Below are positions 1-8,336 of a stretch of DNA of 64,000 nucleotides, piece after piece. Made by a program: the position numbers and the translations under genes. Below the pieces are notes generated by a model, which worked only from the letters and a program-made list of their open reading frames with translations, did no database searches and was not told the origin of the DNA. The stretch's first letter is position 1. Every line of letters starts with the position of its first letter. Source of the DNA: Bacillus sp. CH140a_4T (GTDB lineage: Bacteria; Bacillota; Bacilli; Bacillales; Bacillaceae_G); contig NZ_WBPF01000005.1 in NCBI RefSeq assembly GCF_008923725.1, positions 728,293-792,292 of the forward strand, read 5' to 3'.

Positions 1-529
1 GTATATCTGGAGCTGAACCTCCAGCTTCTATATCAGATAACACTTCTTTTACTACATAGGATTTATTTTCTATTTCAATCTTTTCCCCAACGTTTACTTG
101 TAGAGTTTCTGCTAATCCATGATTTAATGTTACTTCTTCATTTGATAGATTTTTAGAGAAGTGATATCGACTTTTCGATAACGAATCATTTTGAACACCT
201 ACTGTATAAATAGCGGTATTCAATTTATTCACTTGCAAATGATTTACTAATACTTTTGATATGTATTCAATATTTTTTTGTTCTTTAATATTTTGTAGTA
301 AAGATTTATCCATCAACTTATTTTGATCAGGGTTATATCCAACTGATAAATCCATATCTCCATATACATTTTTCACTTCATTTATAACAGACTGTTTCGC
401 ATGACTCGAAAATACAACCATCGTAATAATTAGAGAAACAGCCAACATAACGCTAACTATAGAGGAAATAGCAGTGAATTTATTCGTCTTAAAAAAGCGT
501 AAACTTAATCCTCGTACTGATTTTATCAT
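1..529 (-). CDS. ABC transporter permease, FtsX/MacB type (3' part outside window)
   Basis: The start codon at 529 overlaps the stop of the upstream ATPase gene as ATGA, so the two are translationally coupled. The reading frame stays open to the window edge, giving about 176 residues of an unfinished protein. It opens with a short basic cytoplasmic stretch, then a hydrophobic segment at about residues 17-40, then a long hydrophilic region. That is the N-terminal plan of MacB/FtsX permeases, with one membrane helix followed by an extracytoplasmic MacB-like domain. With the adjacent LolD/MacB-class ATPase it should form an exporter or a mechanotransmission-type ABC system. The substrate cannot be read from the sequence. 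The C-terminal membrane helices lie outside the window. Confidence 0.85.
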   Translation of the reverse strand, partial: MIKSVRGLSLRFFKTNKFTAISSIVSVMLAVSLIITMVVFSSHAKQSVINEVKNVYGDMDLSVGYNPDQNKLMDKSLLQNIKEQKNIEYISKVLVNHLQVNKLNTAIYTVGVQNDSLSKSRYHFSKNLSNEEVTLNHGLAETLQVNVGEKIEIENKSYVVKEVLSDIEAGGSAPDI

Positions 530-1284
530 TTTGATTTCTCCAGTAATTTTTTAAATTTATCTAAAATGATATTCATATCATTTACTCCATGAGTACACGT
601 ATAATCATCAACATTTTCTCCATCATGAAAGAAGAGAACCCGATCTGCATACGTAGCAATGTGAGGATCATGAGTAACAAGAATCATACTTTGATTGAAT
701 CTTTGTTTCATATCGACTAGTACTCGTAAAATATCATTAGACGTATTGAAATCTAAATTTCCAGTAGGTTCATCTGCAAGAACAATTGGAGGAGATGTTA
801 TTAACGCCCTACCAATTGCAACACGTTGTTGTTGTCCCCCAGAAAGCTGAACTGGTCGATGATTTCTCCAATTTACTAAACCAAGAACATCTAATATTTT
901 ATTTGTTTTTTCTCGTATCTCCTCTTCTGAATCAGCTGATAATATGAGGGGTAATGCAATATTTTCTTCTACAGATAAATCCTTTAATAAATGGAATGAC
1001 TGAAAAATAAATCCTATGTTATCCCGCCTGTACTCCGTCGCGTATGGTTCAACAAACATATTTTTAGGGACTTCACCATTTACATATACGACTCCCTCAT
1101 CAGGCTTGTCTAAAGCACCAAGTATGTTAAGTAATGTACTCTTCCCAGACCCACTCGTCCCCATTACGGCAAGGAGTTCTCCTTTATTTAACTCCAAAGA
1201 TACATTTTGTAAAGCTCTAACATTTGTATCTACACTCTCATAAGTCTTACTTAACCCTTGAACTGCTAACACAATTTCACTCAT
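526..1284 (-). CDS. ABC transporter ATP-binding protein, MacB/LolD family
   Basis: A 252-residue ATPase with all expected motifs: Walker [10 protein letters not shown] near residue 42, Q-loop at FIFQSF, signature LSGGQQQR near residue 147, Walker B with DEPTGNLD, and the switch histidine in LVTHD. The DEPTGNLD form and the length of about 250 residues are typical of the MacB/LolD/FtsE class, which works with FtsX-fold permeases. The gene overlaps the permease gene by 4 bases and starts inside the last codons of a 49-residue ORF, so the three probably form one operon. The protein should act at the inner face of the membrane and power the partner permease. Substrate unknown; antimicrobial peptides or lipids are common in this family. 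Confidence 0.93.
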   Translation of the reverse strand: MSEIVLAVQGLSKTYESVDTNVRALQNVSLELNKGELLAVMGTSGSGKSTLLNILGALDKPDEGVVYVNGEVPKNMFVEPYATEYRRDNIGFIFQSFHLLKDLSVEENIALPLILSADSEEEIREKTNKILDVLGLVNWRNHRPVQLSGGQQQRVAIGRALITSPPIVLADEPTGNLDFNTSNDILRVLVDMKQRFNQSMILVTHDPHIATYADRVLFFHDGENVDDYTCTHGVNDMNIILDKFKKLLEKSK

Positions 1285-1426
1285 CTTTATTCACCTCAAC
1301 ATGATTAAATGTTATTTCCTCCATCAGATTAACTTGAATTAAAATTTTTTCTTTTAAATTACTAGGTGGTACAATTTCTATTCCTATTTGAACTAGCAAC
1401 ATTTTTAATTCGAGAATTGTGACCAT
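1277..1426 (-). CDS. 49-aa small ORF leading the ABC operon
   Basis: An ATG preceded by GAGGAGGGAT opens a 49-codon frame that ends 8 bases inside the ATPase gene, so both are likely translated from one message. The peptide begins MVTILELKMLLVQ and ends in acidic residues; it has no signal peptide or clear membrane helix. I do not recognise the family. The strong ribosome binding site and overlap suggest it is genuinely translated, either as a small partner of the transporter or as a coupling leader. It begins only about 60 bases after the trpS terminator, so the operon promoter must lie in that short gap or overlap the terminator. Confidence 0.6.
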   Translation of the reverse strand: MVTILELKMLLVQIGIEIVPPSNLKEKILIQVNLMEEITFNHVEVNKDE

Positions 1427-1483
1427 TTCTATCCCTCCTCACTCTATATTGGTAACAAATTGGAATTCCGTTCGGTTTTTTTG

Positions 1484-1513
1484 TAAAAAAATAAGGGAAC
1501 GCTTAACGTTCCC
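1484..1513 (-). terminator. Rho-independent terminator of trpS
   Basis: On the minus strand GGGAACG / CGTTCCC forms a stem with a short loop, followed by TTATTTTTTT. The 5' arm overlaps the last codons and stop of trpS. Confidence 0.85.
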
Positions 1514-2501
1514 TCTCAAATCCAATCCGTTTCTTTATTTTTGCTAAATTTACCTTCGCGACTTCTCTTGCCCGCACAGCACCTTTTTCTAACGCTTCGT
1601 ATAATAAATTTGGCTCATTCATATACATTTCATATTTCTCACGGGGTCCAGCTAATTCGCGGTCTACAACGCGAAACAACTCTTTTTTCACATCGCCCCA
1701 TCCGATTCCAGTTTCATACTTTTCACGCATCGACTGTATTTCATCTTCTGTCGCAAATTCTTTATAAATTATATATAACGTTTCTAGTTCTTTCGGTTCA
1801 TTTGGAAGTGAAGAATCTGTTTTGATTTTAAATATTAACTTTCGTAGTTTTTCTTGTTCTGCAAATAATGGGATCACATTTCCATAACTTTTACTCATCT
1901 TCCTTCCATCAAGACCAGGTAAAATGGCACCTTCTTCTTGTATGACATACTCCGGAAGCGTAAATGTCATGCCGAATGTATGATTAAAATACGACGCAAT
2001 ATCACGGGCAATTTCAATATGTTGAATTTGGTCTTTCCCGACTGGTACATGAGTAGCTTGAAATAATAATATGTCCGCTGCCATTAAAATCGGGTACGTA
2101 TATAACCCCATATTCACTCCTGTATCTACCTCTAACCCTGCTTCTTTATTTTGCTCTACCTTCGCCTTATATGCATGGGCACGGTTCATAATCCCTTTCG
2201 GAGTTAGGCAAGCTAATATCCAAGCTAATTCTAGAATCTCCGGCACTTCTGTTTGCCTGTAGAAAATAACATCTTCTCCAATTCCAAGTGATAACCAAGT
2301 GGCTGCTACCTCTTTCGTATAACTACTGAACTTTTCTGGATCATGCACAGCATTTAATGCATGATAATCCGCTATAAAATATAGTGCTTTTCCTTCATTC
2401 TTCTTTGACATTTGTAATGCAGGTTTAATCGCGCCAATATAATTCCCTAAATGCGGATAACCTGTCGGCTTAATTCCTGTTAACATTATTTTTCCGCTCA
2501 A
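1503..2501 (-). CDS. trpS: Tryptophanyl-tRNA synthetase (T-box regulated)
   Basis: A class I aminoacyl-tRNA synthetase that charges tRNA-Trp with tryptophan in the cytoplasm. The HIGH-type motif is PHLGNY near residue 17 and the second signature is KMSKS near residue 195. The GxxPTG opening and the VPVGKDQIQH segment are typical of TrpRS. I chose the TTG at 2501 because AAGGAGGAG sits 7 bases upstream. That gives 332 residues, and any start further upstream would run into the leader terminator. The sequence differs clearly from the usual Bacillus TrpRS as I remember it and looks more like Gram-negative forms. It may therefore be a second, inducible TrpRS, but a paralogue cannot be seen in this window. 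Confidence 0.93.
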   Translation of the reverse strand: MSGKIMLTGIKPTGYPHLGNYIGAIKPALQMSKKNEGKALYFIADYHALNAVHDPEKFSSYTKEVAATWLSLGIGEDVIFYRQTEVPEILELAWILACLTPKGIMNRAHAYKAKVEQNKEAGLEVDTGVNMGLYTYPILMAADILLFQATHVPVGKDQIQHIEIARDIASYFNHTFGMTFTLPEYVIQEEGAILPGLDGRKMSKSYGNVIPLFAEQEKLRKLIFKIKTDSSLPNEPKELETLYIIYKEFATEDEIQSMREKYETGIGWGDVKKELFRVVDRELAGPREKYEMYMNEPNLLYEALEKGAVRAREVAKVNLAKIKKRIGFERER

Positions 2502-2514
2502 CCTAACTCCTCCT

Positions 2515-2750
2515 TTCTCAAAATAAAAAGAGCCCCTCATCCTTAAATAAGGACGAGAAACTCCCGCGGTACCACCTTCATTAGCTATCATCATAGCTCA
2601 CTTCAACTTCTTAACGTGAAGTAACCGTCTTTGCCTACTCATTTCAGCTAGAAGCTCTAGAGCCCATTCCATATTCATCCCTTACTGATTTCCACCACAC
2701 ATCAGCTCTCTGAAAAGTTTCGAATATGTACTCTTCTCTTTCATTGCTTT
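2515..2750 (-). promoter_or_regulatory. T-box riboswitch, tryptophan specific
   Basis: Reading the minus strand, the leader has the AG-box region AGAGAGCTGATG, then GAATGGGCTC in the specifier loop, the T-box proper GGTGGTACCGCGG (2563-2576 region), and a terminator hairpin (stem around CGTCCTTATTTAAGGATG) ending in TCTTTTTATTTT. The specifier triplet TGG (2664-2666) matches Trp, in agreement with the downstream trpS. In this class uncharged tRNA pairs with the specifier and with the T-box bulge, which stabilises the antiterminator and allows trpS transcription. A plausible but weak promoter lies near 2765-2800. Confidence 0.93.
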
Positions 2751-2904
2751 TCGTTATTTTTTTACAGTTTATCACATTTCTCGTTCATCTAAAACTGAAT
2801 TTTCTTTTTTTGTTAGATTTTAGCAATAGTGATTACCAATTTATTCCGAGAGATATATAATCAATATATATAATCGATTTGCACTACAAAAACGAGGTGA
2901 TGTT

Positions 2905-3219
2905 TTGGGTTGGTTTACTAAAAAGAATGATACGTTTAAGATTGATGTGTTTAAGAACGATGATAAAAGTCAAGGTGATACTTTAGGGGTAATTATACAC
3001 TTCACACCTATCGCTATATATGTATACACCTGCGATGAGTACATAGAAACATTTGACGGTGCGCTCACTTTTGAAAATGAGAACGGAAACCAAGTAGAAA
3101 TCGGGGGTACTTTCATTTCTCTTGAAGTAGATGCTACTTTTCGCATGGACGATCTAATATTTGATTATAAACTAAAGGAAAGCAATCTACCTATTATTGA
3201 ATTAAAAGCCTACGCATAA
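2905..3219 (+). CDS. Hypothetical protein, 104 aa
   Basis: The start is the TTG at 2905, placed 5 bases after GAGGTG; an ATG just upstream is out of frame. The predicted product is soluble, acidic and beta-rich, beginning MGWFTKKNDTFKID, with no signal peptide or membrane helix. I do not recognise the family. Single-gene transcription unit: an AT-rich upstream region with several TATAAT-like boxes and a strong terminator right after the stop. Neighbours give no hint of function. Confidence 0.7.
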   Translation: MGWFTKKNDTFKIDVFKNDDKSQGDTLGVIIHFTPIAIYVYTCDEYIETFDGALTFENENGNQVEIGGTFISLEVDATFRMDDLIFDYKLKESNLPIIELKAYA

Positions 3220-3255
3220 GGTTTATTGGTTTACTACAACAAGAGTATAAATGAA

Positions 3256-3295
3256 AAAGAGCTAAAACAGCATTACCTGTTTTAGCTCTTTTTTT
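3256..3295. terminator. Bidirectional terminator
   Basis: Fifteen-base arms AAAGAGCTAAAACAG / CTGTTTTAGCTCTTT with a six-base loop and T-runs on both strands. It serves the 104-aa gene on the plus strand and the AI-2E family gene on the minus strand. Confidence 0.92.
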
Positions 3296-4415
3296 ACGTA
3301 TTCAACTTAACAAATCTATAACTATGTGTTACTAACACTTTTAATATCGCATATCCTGGAATTGCTAAAATAATCCCCATAATTCCAAATAAATTTCCGG
3401 CAGTTAAAATAATAAAAATAATAGTAATTGGGTGAATGTCTAATTTTTTCCCCATAACCTGAGGAGAAATAAATTTACCTTCTGCTAATTGTACAACTAT
3501 CATTACGATAATTACTTTTAACACCATTGCTGGCGAATCGATAAATGCGATAATTAACGCTGGAGTTATTGCGATAATTGGTCCTACGTACGGAACGATA
3601 TTTACAATCATCGCTAAAATAGCAAGTAGTACCGCATATTTAATACCAATAATAAGGTAACCAATTAATAGCATAATACCGATAAACAAGCTAACGATAA
3701 TTTGCCCTCTAATATACGAGCTAATCGCATAATGCATATCATCTAGTATGCTCATCGCTGCTGGTCGTCTTTGCTCTGAAATAAACTTTAAAAAGTGATT
3801 CGGTAATTGTTCACCATCTTTTAGAAGATAAAACAATATAAACGGAACCATTACAAACGTTAAAACGACCTCTGTAACAGTGCTTAAAAATCCAGTTACA
3901 TTTCCAGTTACTGATGATAACGACTTCGTAAAATCAACTGTGTAGTCTTTTACCATACTCGCTACATTAATATTTAAATTCTCTTGAATTTTCCCTAGTA
4001 AATTACTTTCTCCAAATCTACGTGCTGCTCGTTCGATTTCATGACCGAAATACGGTAAGTTATCTATTAATGCATCGATTTGATCTTTAATAATTGGGAT
4101 AACCGTTACAACTAAAAATACAAATAATCCTAGTACTATTAAATATATGGAAGCTATTGATACAATTCTTGAAACACCTTTCTTTTCGAGAAGCGAAACG
4201 AATGGATGCAAAATATAAAATAGTACGCCAGCTAATAATACTGGGAAGAATATTGTTTTTAAAAAGACGATAAACGGAGTAAACACAAAAGAAATTTTCG
4301 TTAACAGTAATATGTTTATAAACAATAACGCAAACCCAAGTAACACCGCTAAATAATTGTGTTCTCTAAAAAACTTTTTCAACTTATCTCTTTTTCTTAT
4401 ATTTATTTTCTCCAA
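3294..4415 (-). CDS. AI-2E family transporter (YrrI/YueF-like permease)
   Basis: About 373 residues with the family plan: two or three N-terminal helices, a central amphipathic region (KDQIDALIDNLPYFGHEIERA), and four or five C-terminal helices including VPYVGPIIAITPALIIAF, the conserved signature region. Such proteins are membrane permeases. One member, TqsA, exports AI-2, and others move ions or other small molecules, so the name should be taken as family only. I chose the TTG at 4415 because GAGGTGG lies 5 bases upstream; a GTG three codons earlier overlaps that site. The gene follows a hairpin after the GlsB gene, so it may have its own promoter or depend on read-through. Confidence 0.85.
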   Translation of the reverse strand: MEKINIRKRDKLKKFFREHNYLAVLLGFALLFINILLLTKISFVFTPFIVFLKTIFFPVLLAGVLFYILHPFVSLLEKKGVSRIVSIASIYLIVLGLFVFLVVTVIPIIKDQIDALIDNLPYFGHEIERAARRFGESNLLGKIQENLNINVASMVKDYTVDFTKSLSSVTGNVTGFLSTVTEVVLTFVMVPFILFYLLKDGEQLPNHFLKFISEQRRPAAMSILDDMHYAISSYIRGQIIVSLFIGIMLLIGYLIIGIKYAVLLAILAMIVNIVPYVGPIIAITPALIIAFIDSPAMVLKVIIVMIVVQLAEGKFISPQVMGKKLDIHPITIIFIILTAGNLFGIMGIILAIPGYAILKVLVTHSYRFVKLNT

Positions 4416-4432
4416 TGAAACCACCTCTTCGA

Positions 4433-4467
4433 ATGATGAAAAGCCCTTATTCAGGGCTTTTCATCAT
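4433..4467. terminator. Hairpin between GlsB and AI-2E genes
   Basis: Fourteen-base arms (ATGATGAAAAGCCC and its complement) around a seven-base loop. The T-run is short, so it may be a partial terminator or an mRNA-stabilising hairpin just upstream of the permease ribosome binding site. Confidence 0.55.
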
Positions 4468-4478
4468 AATCTATATCT

Positions 4479-4727
4479 TTATTTCCTTGCAGCTTTCACT
4501 ACAAATGATACAATAAGAATTAACACGATTGCTCCTAATAATGCTGGCACGACATGAATCCCACCAAAAGATGGCCCAAAAGACCCAAATAATCTACCAC
4601 CTAAAGAAGCACCTAATAAACCTGCGATAATATTTCCAAACATACCACCTGGAAAATTTTTACCCGTTATAGAACCTGCAATTGCACCTATAATAGCACC
4701 AACTATTAATGTGATAATCCATCCCAT
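4479..4727 (-). CDS. GlsB/YeaQ/YmgE family stress response membrane protein
   Basis: An 82-residue, very hydrophobic protein, MGWIITLIVGAIIGAIAG..., with three predicted helices separated by Gly-rich turns (KNFPGGMFGNIIAGLLGASLGG). This is the transglycosylase-associated/GlsB family, which includes general stress proteins of Firmicutes and proteobacteria; the biochemical role is not established. ATG start with an upstream GGAGGA. Monocistronic or leading the AI-2E gene, with an AT-rich promoter region on its right. Confidence in the family is high; function is unknown. Confidence 0.88.
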   Translation of the reverse strand: MGWIITLIVGAIIGAIAGSITGKNFPGGMFGNIIAGLLGASLGGRLFGSFGPSFGGIHVVPALLGAIVLILIVSFVVKAARK

Positions 4728-4863
4728 CTTTAGTCCTCCATTTCTATTATAGTGTATTTCTTTTTAACACTAAATTATTATGTAACTATTATAATTATTA
4801 TATCCAAAAGAGAAAAATCTTGTCAAATCTATGAAAATAAAGTCTTCAAGGAGGTTTTACCCT

Positions 4864-5325
4864 ATGATTCAAAAATTAATAACAACTTCTCACAACACCG
4901 CTGCTTCTATTTTAAACATTCAAATACCCGCTTATAAAATTGAGGCGAAATATATAAATAGTACCGCTATCCCTCGTCTTTATGATACTGTAACCGATAT
5001 TCAATTATGTGATGAAAATTTTTACGGCTATTTTTATGAAGATACACTTGCCGGGTTTATTTCTTTTACAATGGATGAAGAGGAAGTTGATATTCATCGT
5101 TTAGTAGTTTCCCCCGATCATTTTCATAAAGGAATTGCGACTAAGCTATTACTATATGTATTTGACATGTTCTCCCCTTCCAAAACATATATTGTACAAA
5201 CAGGCAAAGAAAATACCCCTGCTCTGTCTTTATATAAAAAACATGGATTTATTAAAGTAAAGGATATCATATTACCTGATGGTGTGGTTTTAACCTCCCT
5301 AAAAAAATCAGAAAACAACAAATAA
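4864..5325 (+). CDS. GNAT family N-acetyltransferase
   Basis: A 153-residue protein with a GNAT core: the beta4 segment VDIHRLVVSPDHFHKGIATKL carries the acetyl-CoA pyrophosphate-binding pattern (Q/R-x-x-G-x-A, here HKGIAT), followed by NTPALSLYKKHGF, the usual C-terminal motif. I placed the start at 4864, 9 bases after AAGGAGG; an in-frame ATG 33 bases upstream lacks a site and is unlikely. It probably transfers an acetyl group from acetyl-CoA to an amine, but the acceptor cannot be inferred. Single gene, flanked by divergent GlsB and a riboswitch. Confidence 0.88.
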   Translation: MIQKLITTSHNTAASILNIQIPAYKIEAKYINSTAIPRLYDTVTDIQLCDENFYGYFYEDTLAGFISFTMDEEEVDIHRLVVSPDHFHKGIATKLLLYVFDMFSPSKTYIVQTGKENTPALSLYKKHGFIKVKDIILPDGVVLTSLKKSENNK

Positions 5326-5364
5326 TTTGACTCATTAATTTATTTATGTTATCTTTTAGTTTAT

Positions 5365-5515
5365 AAAACCTTTTGCTGAGTCCAAAATTTGGAGCGGGGG
5401 AACCACTTTTGTAGCTATGCTACTTGGGGCGAATCTTATTTAAGTAGGGAAACTCTCACTTCCCGAGTCCGACAGCTAACCTCGTAAGCGTAATGGGAGA
5501 GGAAGGTGCTTTTTG
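5365..5515 (+). promoter_or_regulatory. Cyclic di-AMP riboswitch (ydaO/yuaA motif)
   Basis: The leader contains, in order, GCTGAGTCC, GGAGCGGGGGAACC, TTGGGGCGAATC, AAGTAGGG, a short stem ending TCCCGAGTCCGACAGCTAACCTCG-TAAGCG. These are the conserved blocks of the ydaO/yuaA riboswitch, which senses c-di-AMP and usually turns genes off. It lies downstream of the GNAT gene and about 90 bases before the only plus-strand gene that follows, a 47-codon ORF. The GGAAGGTGCTTTTT segment at its 3' end may be part of the expression platform. Confidence 0.9.
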
Positions 5516-5602
5516 CCTATGTTACACAGTGTACCTCCTTAATTATAAATATGGAATCAATTTCAATAGACGCCTATATTTATAGAAAAGGAGACATGTA
5601 TA

Positions 5603-5746
5603 ATGTTACGTTTATCTGATCACGCAATAAAAATGATGGAGCAAAGACTTCGACTCGAACAACACCGCACATATCAAGCAAATAAAGTTGTAGATAATTT
5701 ACATCACAAATACTTCTTTCAACATATTTTCCAGCCGAAAAGATAA
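5603..5746 (+). CDS. Hypothetical 47-aa protein under c-di-AMP riboswitch
   Basis: ATG at 5603 after AAAAGGAG, 47 codons, then a terminator only a few bases after the stop, so this is a complete transcription unit. The peptide starts MLRLSDHAIKMMEQRLRLEQ and is basic, helical and soluble-looking, without membrane helix or signal peptide. I do not recognise it. Its position as the sole gene behind a c-di-AMP riboswitch suggests a role in osmotic, potassium or cell wall homeostasis, the usual targets of that switch, but this is inference from context only. Confidence 0.72.
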   Translation: MLRLSDHAIKMMEQRLRLEQHRTYQANKVVDNLHHKYFFQHIFQPKR

Positions 5747-5750
5747 TGAA

Positions 5751-5793
5751 AAAAACACAAGGTGTGTCTATACAGACATTCCTTGTGTTTTTT
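5751..5793. terminator. Bidirectional terminator
   Basis: AAAAACACAAGG / CCTTGTGTTTTT arms plus an inner TGTCTATACAGACA extension. It sits between the 47-aa gene and the convergent collagen-like gene. Confidence 0.88.
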
Positions 5794-5800
5794 ATATTTC

Positions 5801-8308
5801 TTATAAAATTCTCACTACATTTAAACTTGCCGTAATCGCACCTGCTATAGTAGTTACATGCCCAACAGCCAATGGACCATTTTGTAATATTAACGTTGAA
5901 TTGGCACTCGTTACATTCACAAGGAGTGTATTTGAAATGGCAGGTTCGATTACTACAGTTGATGTCGTTACGTTTTGTATAAAACTCCCTGTTAGTTGCG
6001 TTCCATTTAATAGCAATCTAACAGATACAGTCTCATTCCCACCAGTCGCATCCCCTTGGAAATAGTAGCTTACTAAATATATTCCCGGCGTCGATACTGT
6101 AACAGTCGTGGTACTAGTTAAAGATACACCTGTTCCATATACAGTGGATCCCGAATTTATTGGAATGTTAGTATTTGCCGCAATTGCACTTGTTGAAGTA
6201 GAAAAGAAATAGCCGCCACCTGTTGATATTGCAGATGATCCAGTTGGACCGGTTGCTCCCGCCTGCCCTGTCGCTCCCGTTGGACCTGTTACTCCCGTCG
6301 GACCAGTCGCACCGGTTGCTCCTCTTATCCCTTGTAACCCTGTCGGGCCTGTCGCACCAGTCACTCCCGTCGCTCCAGTTGCTCCTGTTGATCCCGTCAC
6401 CCCTTGTGGACCTTGGATTCCTTGGATTCCTTGTGGACCCGTTACTCCCGTCGCTCCGGTCGCTCCCGTTGGTCCCGTTATCCCTTGTGGACCTTGGATT
6501 CCTTGCACTCCTTGAGGACCAGTTGCTCCCGTCGGTCCTGTTGCTCCCGTTGGACCCGTTACCCCTTGTGGACCTTGGATTCCTTGCACTCCTTGAGGAC
6601 CAGTTGCTCCTGTCGGTCCTGTTGCCCCTGTTACACCGGTTGGACCTGTTGATCCGGTTATTCCTTGTATTCCTTGTGGTCCAGTTGGGCCTGTTGGACC
6701 AATCGGACCTTGAATTCCTTGCAGACCTTGAATGCCCTGTGGACCGGTTGGACCCTGGATTCCTTGTATTCCCTGAATTCCTTGCGGGCCTGTTGCACCC
6801 GTTGGACCGGTTGGACCCTCTGGACCTTGCACTCCTTGTATTCCAGTTGCACCGGTTGGACCTATATCTCCTTGTGGACCTTGAATTCCTTGGATTCCTT
6901 GAGGACCAGTTGGACCTGTTATACCACTTATCCCTTGCACTCCTTGTAAACCTTGAGGACCGGTTGGACCGAGTGGGCCTTGGATTCCTTGCAGACCTTG
7001 TAAGCCTGTTGGTCCAGTTGCTCCCATTACTCCTTGCTCACCTTGTATTCCTTGTATTCCTTGTGGGCCTGTTGGACCAATTGGACCTTGTGCCCCTTGC
7101 ACTCCTTGTTGACCGGTTGGGCCAGTTGCTCCTATCGGTCCTTGTACTCCTTGTAAACCCTGTAATCCAGTTGGACCGGTTACTCCCATTACTCCTTGCG
7201 GACCTTGAATGCCTTGGTCACCCGTTGGACCAGTTGCCCCCATTGGTCCCTGTACTCCTTGCAAACCTGTTAAACCAGTTACCCCTGTCGCTCCCTGTAT
7301 TCCTTGCACTCCTTGGATTCCAGTCGCTCCTGTTGCTCCGGTCGATCCAGTTGCCCCAGTTGCTCCAGTCGGACCAGTTGGACCTCCCGGTGATCCTGCT
7401 GGACCCGTCGGACCAGTTGGGCCTCCTGGCGGCCCTGTTGGACCAGTTGCTCCCGTTGGACCAGTTGCAGATCCAGTTGGACCGGTTACTCCCGCCTGAC
7501 CTGTCGAGCCGGTTGGACCTGGATCCCCTTGCAAGCCAGTTACCCCTGTTGGGCCTATTACACCTTGCACTCCTTGTATTCCTTGAGAGCCAGTTGGACC
7601 GGTTATACCCATCTCACCTTGTGGACCTTGTAAACCTTGAACGCCAGTTGCACCGGTTGGTCCCATTGGCCCTTGTTCCCCTTGAATTCCTTGAGAGCCT
7701 GTCGGACCAGTCGGACCCATCGGACCCTGTATACCTTGTATTCCTGTTACACCTTGTAATCCACTGCTTCCTAAATTCCCTTGAACACCTTGTATACCGG
7801 TATTTCCTGTTGGACCGGTCGGACCAATTTCTCCTTGCACTCCTTGTATACCTTGTATTCCAGTTGGACCCGCCTGCCCCATTTCACCTTGCATACCTTG
7901 TATACCTTGTATTCCGGTTGGACCTGTTTCTCCCATTGGCCCTGGTATTCCTTGTATACCTTGTATTCCGGTTGGACCAGTCGGCCCCCTTTCACCTTGC
8001 ATACCTTGAACACCTTGAATTCCCTGTGGACCTTGTTCCCCCATCGGCCCTTGGCTACCTTGAGACCCCCGTGGTCCTGTTAAACCGGTTGGACCAGCTG
8101 GACCAATTTCTCCTTGCACCCCTTGCACTCCTTGAATTCCTGTTGGACCCGTTGGACCGATTGGACCTTGTACGCCCTGTATTCCTTGCGGGCCAGTCGG
8201 TCCACCTAAAGAACCTGTCGGACCCGTTGGACCAGTTGGCCCCGTAATACCTGACGCCGGAAAAGGAATAGGTGCTTGAAACTTACTACACTTATCTTGA
8301 TCCCTCAC
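5801..8308 (-). CDS. Collagen-like surface protein with BclA-type C-terminal domain (copy B)
   Basis: An 835-residue protein made mostly of Gly-X-Y triplets ([18 protein letters not shown] types) from about residue 22 to 690, interrupted near SATGPTG and GPPGGPTG. The last 135-140 residues form a non-collagenous domain beginning [16 protein letters not shown] and containing [13 protein letters not shown], the trimerising jelly-roll type seen in BclA-family exosporium glycoproteins. Thr-rich triplets are typical O-glycosylation sites in that family. I chose the GTG at 8308, 6 bases after GGGGGAG, by analogy with its neighbour; an ATG six bases upstream overlaps that site. The N-terminus ([17 protein letters not shown]) lacks the classical exosporium leader motif, so the exact location (exosporium or cell surface) is uncertain. 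It follows copy A by 28 bases. Confidence 0.9.
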   Translation of the reverse strand: MRDQDKCSKFQAPIPFPASGITGPTGPTGPTGSLGGPTGPQGIQGVQGPIGPTGPTGIQGVQGVQGEIGPAGPTGLTGPRGSQGSQGPMGEQGPQGIQGVQGMQGERGPTGPTGIQGIQGIPGPMGETGPTGIQGIQGMQGEMGQAGPTGIQGIQGVQGEIGPTGPTGNTGIQGVQGNLGSSGLQGVTGIQGIQGPMGPTGPTGSQGIQGEQGPMGPTGATGVQGLQGPQGEMGITGPTGSQGIQGVQGVIGPTGVTGLQGDPGPTGSTGQAGVTGPTGSATGPTGATGPTGPPGGPTGPTGPAGSPGGPTGPTGATGATGSTGATGATGIQGVQGIQGATGVTGLTGLQGVQGPMGATGPTGDQGIQGPQGVMGVTGPTGLQGLQGVQGPIGATGPTGQQGVQGAQGPIGPTGPQGIQGIQGEQGVMGATGPTGLQGLQGIQGPLGPTGPQGLQGVQGISGITGPTGPQGIQGIQGPQGDIGPTGATGIQGVQGPEGPTGPTGATGPQGIQGIQGIQGPTGPQGIQGLQGIQGPIGPTGPTGPQGIQGITGSTGPTGVTGATGPTGATGPQGVQGIQGPQGVTGPTGATGPTGATGPQGVQGIQGPQGITGPTGATGATGVTGPQGIQGIQGPQGVTGSTGATGATGVTGATGPTGLQGIRGATGATGPTGVTGPTGATGQAGATGPTGSSAISTGGGYFFSTSTSAIAANTNIPINSGSTVYGTGVSLTSTTTVTVSTPGIYLVSYYFQGDATGGNETVSVRLLLNGTQLTGSFIQNVTTSTVVIEPAISNTLLVNVTSANSTLILQNGPLAVGHVTTIAGAITASLNVVRIL

Positions 8309-8336
8309 AAGCATCTCCCCCGTTATAACTAACGTA

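Noticed and set aside
6223-8247. 674-codon plus-strand open frame opposite the collagen-like gene
   Set aside because: It is the mirror of Gly-X-Y repeats: a repetitive Leu/Asp/Pro protein with no ribosome binding site. The minus-strand gene has a start, a site and a recognisable C-terminal domain.
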